Shown piece by piece: positions 56,378 through 64,000 of a stretch of DNA of 64,000 bases (position 1 is the stretch's first letter; each line of letters begins with the position of its first letter). The notes below the pieces were generated by a model, which was not told the DNA's origin, searched no databases, and saw nothing but the letters and a program-made list of their open reading frames with translations. The stretch covers positions 2,985,246 to 3,049,245 of the forward strand of contig OZ017770.1 of assembly GCA_963969345.1 (NCBI GenBank), written 5' to 3'. Source of the stretch: Turbatrix aceti. Lineage: Eukaryota > Nematoda > Chromadorea > Rhabditida > Panagrolaimidae. The position numbers were made by a program, and so were the translations under genes.

Positions 56378-57547
56378 ATTATTATTTTTTTCACCTAACG
56401 TATGCAAAGTATAAAATATGAATTTTTTGCTATATGGCTCTATAGCGGCATTAGCGCTGTTTCACGGCAGAAAAAAGATGTACCCCGATTTAAAAAAATG
56501 CGACTGCAATTATTTATTTCACTCCATTGCATGCCAGAGGCTCACTAAAACGCTTTTGTCATTAGTGCGCTGTTTATATGTTCATTTTCGACCTTTTATG
56601 GACTTTACGACATCTATCCAGAATATAAAATGCCAAACATCATAAATGCGAAAGCACAACATAGAAGGACGGATGCAATATGTTAAAACACAAAACATGA
56701 ATGTTGTTGATATGATTGCCACAAGCTATCTTAACAAAATTCTGGCAGTTTTTTTCAACGTAATAAACAAAGTCATTTTCAATTGACAAAACTGTCAAAC
56801 AACAAGTTACGAGGATAACAGTCAGTGTAGACAAACATTGCTGCATACAACCCCAACAATTAACTAAGTTAATTTGTTTGGTAAAAGAAAAATGTCATAG
56901 ATACAACATATTTACAAGCTTTCGTCTCTTGAAAGATTTATACAGTGAGAAAAAAAAGGATTTCCATTCATAAGCTAGCTTATTATAAAAAAAAAGATAA
57001 GCATAACTACGTAACATATTGTATAATAGAAAACGTCGTCAAGAAACAATATATCTGATATTCTTTCCTATGTTTCCTGCTAACTACGACTACTCATAGA
57101 CAGTAGTGTGCTCCCATTAGCATCACAAACGTTGCAGCACAATTCATACATTGTTAATTAAACAAAGAACAGTAAATTTTGCGAGCAAAAACGTTGAATT
57201 ATATAATGAGAATTTGGCAAAATGCGACCACAAATATCAATCGCAGGTTTTTCAATCAAGTCTGTTTGAACCCGATTCTGTCACGTTAATTCTTCTATCG
57301 GCTATACGAGTATTTTAAGCGTCTTTCCAATTTCAATGCTTTCCAAATTTATTGTCCCCGCCAGATCACAGCTGTTTTTAGTTCCATGCTGCAAAATGAG
57401 TCGTGCAGCGGCATCTCATTTTCCGTTGAAAAGTATCGTTTTTTTTCTTTTCTCTTTCCTATGCATGAAAACATTTTTTTCGGGGGAAAGCGTAATTACT
57501 TTCTCAATCGCCTAATGATCTACAAAAATAGCATTTCAGGTGCAATT
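56378..57547. other. Intergenic region
   Basis: No supported gene. CATTTCAG ending at 57539 precedes the next start codon by 8 nt and is a probable trans-splice acceptor. Confidence 0.45.
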
Positions 57548-58764
57548 ATGCCTGAAAAGCCAAAGGTAGTTGTAACGGCAGGAGGCATAGATGTCTCCAA
57601 ACTTCAGGAAGTGTACGTCCTTTGACGCGTTCTCTGCTCAAATACATAATTGTTTCAGAACCTCCATTTATCAGAACCCAAATGAGGGTCCGCTGCCACG
57701 TGACGTCCTGCTTAAAGAAATCAAAGATGCCGAGGGAATTATCTGTACTTTGCTTGACAAGATTGACCAGGAGTTCTTTGATAATGGTTTGCATTTTATT
57801 ATTCAGAAACTCATTTTCACAGTTCATTAATTTTTTAGCGAAACATCTCAAAGTCGTCAGTACTATCTCCGTCGGACTTGATCATGTCAATTTGGATGCC
57901 TGCCGACGCCTGTTTGTTTCTCAGCAGTAAATCAGTCAAGATCAAGAATTTTTAATTTGCAGAAATCTAATCGTCGGAAACACGCCGGATGTCTTGACGA
58001 GGGCTGTCGCCGAACTGGCTGTCGCATTGATTCTAATAGCTAATCGACAACTCTTTGCCAATGCCAAGAAACTGCAAGATGGGGCTGTGAAGGAGTGGGC
58101 TCCATTTTATCTCTGTGGTAACGGCATTGAAGGCCAGACCATCGGAATCTTCGGGCTTGGCCGAATCGGTGAGGATATAGCCCGAAAGCTGCGTGCATTC
58201 GACCCCAAGGAAATCATTTACCACAACCGATCGCCGAAGACGCTCAGTGGTAAGCTTTTCTTCAGCATGACTAAATTTTTTGCGAGTCCACACCGTTTAG
58301 AACCCTATACGTACGTCAGCTTTGAAGAGCTCCTCAGCCGCAGCGACACTCTCATAATCAGCGCTGCTGTCGATTCTCTGCCGACGGGAATGTTCAATCT
58401 GGATATTTTCAAAAAAATGAAGTCTACAGCCGTGCTCATCAACATCAGCCGAGGCAAAGTGGTCAATCACGACGACCTGGTAACTGCGCTACGAGAAGGC
58501 GTCATCAGTGGTGCAGGGCTGGATGTCACTGATCCGGAGCCTTTGCCGGCATCTCATCCCCTGCTTGCGCTTGAAAACTGCGGTTGGTGATGCATTTTTA
58601 TATAACCTTTTCCATTTCTTGTTTGTTTTACAGTCGTACTCCCTCACATTGCTTCGGCGACGTTCAGTACTCGACAGAAGATGGTTAGCATCGCGGTAGA
58701 CAATCTGTACAATGGTTTGCGCGGCGGTAACGTAATTGGACCAAAATGGAAAGTCGATAGTTGA
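57548..58764 (+). CDS. grhpr-like: Glyoxylate/hydroxypyruvate reductase (GRHPR), D-2-hydroxyacid dehydrogenase
   Basis: Exons 57548-57612, 57659-57786, 57839-57911, 57963-58249, 58301-58582 and 58634-58764 join in frame to 321 residues, close to human GRHPR (328). It should reduce glyoxylate and hydroxypyruvate with NAD(P)H in cytosol or peroxisome. The Rossmann motif is QTIGIFGLGRIGEDIARKL, followed by a RSP sequence at the NADP-side loop (HNRSPKTLSG). The catalytic set is present: Arg in NISRGKVV, Glu in TDPEPLPASHPLL, His in LPHIASAT. STISVGLDHVNLD and TPDVLTRAVAELAVALIL match the substrate side. All introns are 46-52 nt. The exon 1 donor is GTGTACGT, inferred from frame. Confidence 0.94.
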
Positions 58765-59250
58765 TTTGTTGTAAGTTATAAATAGAATTAAAGTCATTGT
58801 GATAAACGTCTAATGGATGAAAGGGAAACTAATTAGCATTCAAAATAAGAAAAAAAATCAAAAATCACGTCGTTGCCTCGTACTGCTCTTTGAGACCAGA
58901 GAACGAACTCCTGGTCTATTACCGAGAGAGGCTGATCGGTATTCCCGAGGTTGGCATTGTGTGTCCAAACCGGTGAAAGCTTCTAGATATTTTACCTGTA
59001 TGACCGGTTGCTTACCTCTGTATTCGCTGTATTTTCTATGATGCTCTTCTGAGCACAGCTTTCTGAATTAGGGCAATGCTTATTAGCTGGCAGTAGTTTG
59101 ATTTTCCATGTGTACTTTTTTTTCATAATTACAGTTCTACTTCTACTTTTATTGATACAAAAAACTGATGACACTGTGATAAACACGAAATCGATTAGAG
59201 AACTTATTTTGTAGTTTGTTTAAAAAATACCTAGCTTTTTTGATAGAAGT
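58765..59250. other. Convergent intergenic region
   Basis: No gene seen; 3' UTRs of the two flanking convergent genes. Confidence 0.5.
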
Positions 59251-60801
59251 TTAAGCAGGCGTAACTTTGAGGGTATCTTCGAAAACAGCTTTTAGACGAG
59301 ATAATAACTCGTTTTGTTTTTCTGGATCTGCTGGATTGTCGACAACAGAGCCCATGTTGTAGTACGTTTTAGCTCCGTATCCAAAAAACAGCGAAATGTA
59401 TACCAGGCTTGCGTCGTATGCTTCGCGTATCTATAAACAATTTTTTAATTAGTTTTGTGGTAGAAAAACTGACATTTTTGATGGTAAAAGACAGTGGCTT
59501 TCCGTATGATTCTTCGAAAGCGTCGTAGTACAATTCCAGCAATCGATCGGTGTTCTGGCGCCGATAGTCAGCAGACGTGTTGACTGCCAGTATTCTTCCG
59601 ATGTCTCCCAGAGGGTTTCCCGCTGTGGCACACTGCCAATCAATGATTCCACTGAGAGTGTCGGTAACGTTTCCCTGTTCATCGATTTGCCATAAAATGT
59701 TTGGTGCCCAGAGATCAGAATGGACAAGCAAAGGAGGTATGCCGAATTTGTTAGTTTTGTACTGGTATTTTTGAATATTTTCGTCCGTACAAAGATTCAG
59801 TATTTTTGGTATCAAATCGTTGAGGTGCTCATCACCGATCTAAAAATAAAAAAATACGTATTTGAGAAACAAAATTTTTAGGGAATTATTTGTTTGTTGT
59901 ACCGTAATTTTCTAAATGGTACAAAGCACAACTGTTATACAAATTGTGCATATTTGATAGCACTTAGAATAAAAGCAAAGCCATTGCGAAGGCAAAAGCG
60001 GATTTCTACGTCAGGTATTTTCTAATAATAAAATGGATTACGTCTAGCAGTAATGACAGAGTAATTTTAAACTCATTTTTGAACGCTGTGATAGTTTCAA
60101 CGGTGAATGTGTCGTATTTCAGCCAATCACGATTTTTTAAAGAAAAAGCATGATAATTTGCAATTTCCTTAGTAACATTTTCAATTTGTGCGTTGGTTAG
60201 TCCTGGTATGACACCGATGGTTTTTGAATGAACACTCAAGTCTTCGATCATGAGAACACCCTTGTCATCGTTGAAGCTATACGGGTGGCCATAAAAATAA
60301 CGAGGAATGTTTATGCGTCGGTCAGAAGTGGTAAGAAATTCATATGAATTGATCTCTGTCTGAAAGATAAAAGATAAAAGTGCTTGAAAAGTTCACATAT
60401 TGTAGACGACAAAAAATGCTCGTACCCCATGACACAGCTCGAGATAGTTGCTTAGTTTTTTTTGTATGCTTGCGCGATCTTTTTCTGGTGCCGCGCTAAT
60501 CACGTTCTTGACGGCTACAAATTGTGGAATCTTGATTATGACGTTGCTGAGTTTGACGGACGTCTTCCATTTGAATGTAACGGAATAAATGATGGAGAAA
60601 AATGCTTCACCGTTTGTTATGTCCTAAATAAGAATAATTTACAGTATCAAATCTTAGGATTTAAAAAACCTTAGCTGAAAAGGATTCCAAATTCTCCAGC
60701 TTGCAATTTTGGATTCCTGCGTCCAGTAGTTTTTGCAAGACAAACTCAATCGTAAACTTCGATTTGCCAATGCAAGCAGTTGAAAGTTGATTGGTAGTCA
60801 T
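59251..60801 (-). CDS. CHK kinase-like (DUF1679-type) protein
   Basis: Five or so minus-strand exons encode about 400 residues of the choline-kinase-like family expanded in nematodes and insects. Seen: FTIEFVLQKLLDAG near the start, a Lys-bearing strand VIIKIPQFV, MIEDLSVHSKTIG (family EDL motif), the Brenner-type catalytic loop LLVHSDLWAPNILW (HxD...N) and the metal-binding GIIDWQCATAGNPLGDIGR. The C-terminus is YGAKTYYNMGSVV...KVTPA, stop at 59251-59253. These proteins probably phosphorylate small molecules, and ecdysteroid 22-kinase is a relative, but substrates in worms are mostly unknown. All catalytic residues are in place. The ATG at 60801 was chosen; a longer one at 60858 is in frame but adds a Cys-rich stretch unlike the family. 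Confidence 0.87.
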
Positions 60802-61959
60802 TCCGACCGCTTTATAGAATAATATTTTTGATGACTGATGACAGACTCGGCAAGTCATCTTATCAGCATCTTACCTGTCTGAGCAACCGTTATCTCTCCT
60901 GTAATTAAAAATAATACAGACCGAACGCATATGCTTTTACTTTTTTTTTGTGTTTTGATAATTCTGTGATCAATATCGTGAGTTTGCCATGTGTTCATTC
61001 TGGAGGCCGGTTGACTTCAATTTTTCAAACTTGTTGAGGTAATTTGACTTCAAGAGTTTGGTGTTAACCAACCTAACATCGAGATGACAGCTAAACGATA
61101 AAAACCTGATAAACTAAAGGTTTAGAGAAAACAGCGTCCGTCACGATAGGAAACTGACTGTTTTGTGAGTTATGTCAATAAATCGCTTCTGCCTTTTACC
61201 CCTCACAAACAGATGATATCCCGCCAACTGATTTGTTTAGTTTGTGTTGTAAGGTCAAAAGTTGTCAAAGTACTATTTCTCTTTGAATTTAGAAGCAACC
61301 ACACTAAAATATATCAATTTTAGTGCTATACTTTTTGATTTCTGAAAAATGCCTAACAAATTTTTAAATGTCAAAAAATGCAACAATAAAAATATTTCTC
61401 TTGATATACGGCAGTTTGCGGTATTGTTTCCCGATTTGCCTCGTGCGCAGCGCGTTGAGGCCGATTTCCCTTGCGTTATCAGTCACACAAGAATGGGTTT
61501 CTTTCGTTGTCTGCGCACGATTTGCCCCTGATCAAACGATGACTTTGTTGCTTCAATAATCAGCCTCGCAATAGCTTTTTGCATTTGTACACTTCCTTTT
61601 TGCAGACACTGTGAGAAATGGTGGCTTTTTCTCGCAGATAAGTTGTCATCTGTTGTTTAATTTTTGGAACGCTGTAGGTCACCCCCGGCAATAAAATTCA
61701 ACTAGCAAGATGCTATCTATACATTCAGAATTATCAATCATTTGTTTCGCGCGGATTGAAAACGCAAGCCGAAACAGGGAAGTAAAACAATATTTATTGC
61801 GTTGTGTTTATTTATAAACAATACAGATGAATAAACGCATTTGTGTTGCCTTCAAATGGTTAAAAAAGTACAAAACAAACATTAAATTACCCATTTGTGA
61901 TATACAATATGCATTTCACAGCTTGTTGAAGTCATTTTTTTGCTGGATCGAGAAGTGTG
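60802..61959. other. Intergenic region
   Basis: No supported gene; AT-rich sequence upstream of the CHK kinase-like gene and downstream of the next minus-strand gene. Confidence 0.45.
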
Positions 61960-62655
61960 CTACACTGTAGGTACCACTTGATCGGAGATAACATGTGGTT
62001 GTCCGTTGAACATGATGATCTGCGAATTCATTTTCGTCAACTGACGACTCGCTGGTGAACATTTATGCACCGGAATCTGAAATATTCATCACTTACAAAG
62101 ACAGAAATTCATTCCACAAATGAATAGATTTTTAATCTTTCATGAATATGCTATTTACACCATGATATGATGATTCTTAAGCAGAACCAAACACTGGTGA
62201 TGTCTTTTCAACCACTTTGACGTGATAAAAAATATATGAAGCAAAATACAAAAATGCCCGTTATACAGAAAAAAAATGAGGAAAATTTGGCAAATTGAAC
62301 ACTCCTTACCTGTCCGCTAAAAGACCTTGGTAGCACCGGCTTGACCTTTGGCTTCACGATGGACACGTTGCTCGTCTCGCTTCTATAGCTGATGGTGGGT
62401 GACTTGATATCTGGCTTGGACTCGGTAAAGTGAGCCGATCCCAGTTCGGTCAATGTTATGTTTGACCTGCAACAACGGTAAACATAAGACAAAAAATGCA
62501 AAACTTCTGAAAAAAACATACAGGGAGGTTTTGTTGTTGTCACGCTTCATTCTAACACAGGTTACACGCCAGATCACAATCATGGTGAATACCACTGCAA
62601 CCAGGCCAAAGGTTGCCAGAACAATAGTAAAGGAAATTAGCGGAGCGTTTGCCAT
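61960..62655 (-). CDS. Hypothetical single-pass membrane protein
   Basis: Minus-strand exons give at least 130 residues: a short lumenal N-terminus, one transmembrane helix (ISFTIVLATFGLVAVVFTMI) followed by a basic stretch (WRVTCVRMKRDNN), then a Ser/Thr/Lys-rich cytoplasmic tail (SKPDIKSPTISYRSETSNVS, VKPKVKPVLPRSFSGQ) ending ISDQVVPTV. The basic flank after the helix predicts an outside-in topology without a cleaved signal. The C-terminal PTV could be a PDZ ligand, which is inference. The frame is open upstream of the chosen ATG (to 62751, Ser- and Pro-rich), so an upstream exon is likely and the start is unsure. No family recognised. Confidence 0.5.
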
Positions 62656-62897
62656 ACCAGCTGCTTGTTTTGGAGAACTGAGGTGACTGGTAGTATTATT
62701 GAGTCCCGGTGGCAGATGCTTGCTTATTTTTGACGAAGAAAATCGGCTCAACGGGGTTCAGATTATCTTTTGCTTACGTCAACCCAGTGATATTCCTTAG
62801 CTTACTTAGTATCCAAGATTGCACAGAAAAGATTTATTCAGAATCTTTCACATAATTTATTTAACAAAGAATTTATCGGTAAAAGGTGGTATTCTGA

Positions 62898-64000
62898 TTA
62901 TCGGTGCACTTCGTTTCGGATGTAGTTGGTAAATTCGACGTAACTGTGAGAGTTCTCGGTTCGGTCTTCGATGAGGCGTGACGTGAATTCGGTTCGACGG
63001 GGGGAATCAGCACTATAAATAATCAAAATTATTGCGTTCGCATGATATAAGACTAATGAGGCGTAAGACTCACCGTATTACAACAACGGGTGCGTAGAAG
63101 CCAGCACGCAACTTTTGTAGTGCGCGCAGAAAGCCAAAGAAGCGAATGCTCATCGGATTCTGCAGCTCTTGGATACCGGCCTGAAATCCAGAACATACGT
63201 AAAAGTTTTCTACTAAACAACAAGGATTAAAATAGATTTTGTCAACACGCGTGCTTCCAACGAACACCAAAAAATATTTTTTAGCTTTCAAATTCGAACA
63301 AAGGAAAAGAAGGAAAAAATATGACCAACCTCTTCATCGATGGATGCAAAGCTCGAGACGTTGAACAATCCTATAAGTCGGTCGGGAGTGGCGTAAGAGT
63401 TGACAAACAGGTAAACGCAAGAACCAGAATCCATGACATAGATGCCATCCATGTTAACCCGTTCAAAAGTGAGAGAGAGACGTTGTGGAAATTCGTCGCC
63501 ATCCATCTGGTGGACAGGGTACAGCGCGGGATAGATTTCCAGCATGATGACTTCGATCGGAGCCGTACGAAGGAGGATCATTGTGGCAATTTGGTTGTCC
63601 GTGCTCAGCACCTGTGTCGATCCCTGGTAGAAGGCGCGCTGAAACAGAAACAAATATATCAGATTAATAATAAAATAAAATAAAAAAACTTACATGTTTG
63701 AGAAGTCCGAGAACGAACGCAGCAAAGAACTTCATCGAACCGGAGATAGGAGCCAACAGCGTGCCAGATCGTAATCCGATAGACCGATTGTAACTGTTGA
63801 AGGCATCGACAGCAGCGTTGATAATTCCTTCGCGACAATCGGTAAGCTCACCGCCAAGCATCGCGCGTTCCACAGCCATCTTGGCCAGCAGAGATGCAGA
63901 AGCCTGGATGTCGAAGCCCTTGAACACCTCGCCTAGGTCCTTGGTGACAGGTAAGGCCATCGTGTGGACACGAATTCGACGATCACCGCGACTCGAGGTG
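62898..64000 (-). CDS. sec-24-like: Sec24 COPII cargo adaptor, C-terminal part (5' end outside window)
   Basis: Minus-strand exons from the right edge to the stop TAA at 62898-62900. IRVHTMALPVTKDLGEVFKG starts the beta-sandwich/helical boundary of Sec23/24. The all-helical part follows (SASLLAKMAVERAMLGGELT, MKFFAAFVLGLLKH) and then the gelsolin-like domain (IEVIMLEIYPALYPVHQMDG, GIYVMDSGSCVYLFVNSYAT, LIGLFNVSSF). The last exon (RRTEFTSRLIEDR...SHSYVEFTNYIRNEVHR) matches the Sec24C/D-type end. Sec24 pairs with Sec23 in the COPII inner coat and binds cargo sorting signals at ER exit sites. The zinc finger and trunk lie beyond the window. Paralogue choice (C/D rather than A/B) is a moderate inference from the tail. 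Confidence 0.9.

Noticed and set aside
1..64000. Search for CRISPR arrays, bacterial operons, phage or rRNA
   Set aside because: None seen; intron-rich genes and the protein set show this is animal nuclear DNA.

Overview
This window is nuclear DNA from a nematode-like animal. Genes are cut by many very short introns (mostly 45-65 nt) that end in TTTCAG or TTTTAG. Several start codons lie 2-20 nt downstream of a bare T-rich AG acceptor, which is what spliced-leader trans-splicing would leave. The gene content also fits a worm: a CHK kinase-like protein, a class 2 secreted lipase, a CC-repeat secreted protein, an ADCY9/ACY-1 type adenylyl cyclase and an SGSM/TBC-8 type Rab GAP. The species cannot be named from the sequence. 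There are no bacterial-type operons, CRISPR arrays or confident RNA genes. About 25 protein genes are present, spaced about 2.5 kb apart on both strands.

Layout, part 1 (1-25 kb): C-terminal part of an M1 aminopeptidase (+, cut by the left edge); SLC13 carboxylate transporter (+); single-finger GATA factor (+); a mosaic of repeats and retroelement debris (about 6.4-7.2 kb); a rhodopsin-family peptide-type GPCR (-); a 4 kb AT-rich gap; a large transmembrane adenylyl cyclase (-); a probable neuropeptide precursor (+); a multi-pass membrane protein (+); two convergent secreted Cu/Zn-SOD-fold proteins without copper ligands (+ and -); and a small unknown CxxC protein (+).

Layout, part 2 (25-64 kb): RUN/TBC Rab GAP (-) whose one oversized intron carries a 91-bp perfect duplication and an internally deleted non-LTR retroelement with target-site duplications; CHIC (+); PHLPP-like LRR/PP2C protein (-); neuferricin (+); CCDC92-like (+); mitochondrial ribosomal protein L11 (-); GH18 chitinase (-); FMNL/FRL-type formin (+); CC-repeat secreted protein (+); CREB (-); lipase (+); glyoxylate/hydroxypyruvate reductase (+); CHK kinase-like (-); a single-pass membrane protein (-); and the C-terminal part of Sec24 (-, cut by the right edge).

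The genes do not form one pathway. Several are signalling parts: GPCR, adenylyl cyclase and CREB (with an intact PKA site) could act in one cAMP cascade, but nothing suggests that their linkage is functional. The most interesting items are the paired SOD-fold pseudoenzymes, the candidate amidated neuropeptide, the PHLPP-like protein that has lost metal-binding acidic residues, the formin with a divergent FH2 lasso but an intact DAD, the aminopeptidase with a large basic insertion, and the TSD-flanked mini-retroelement.
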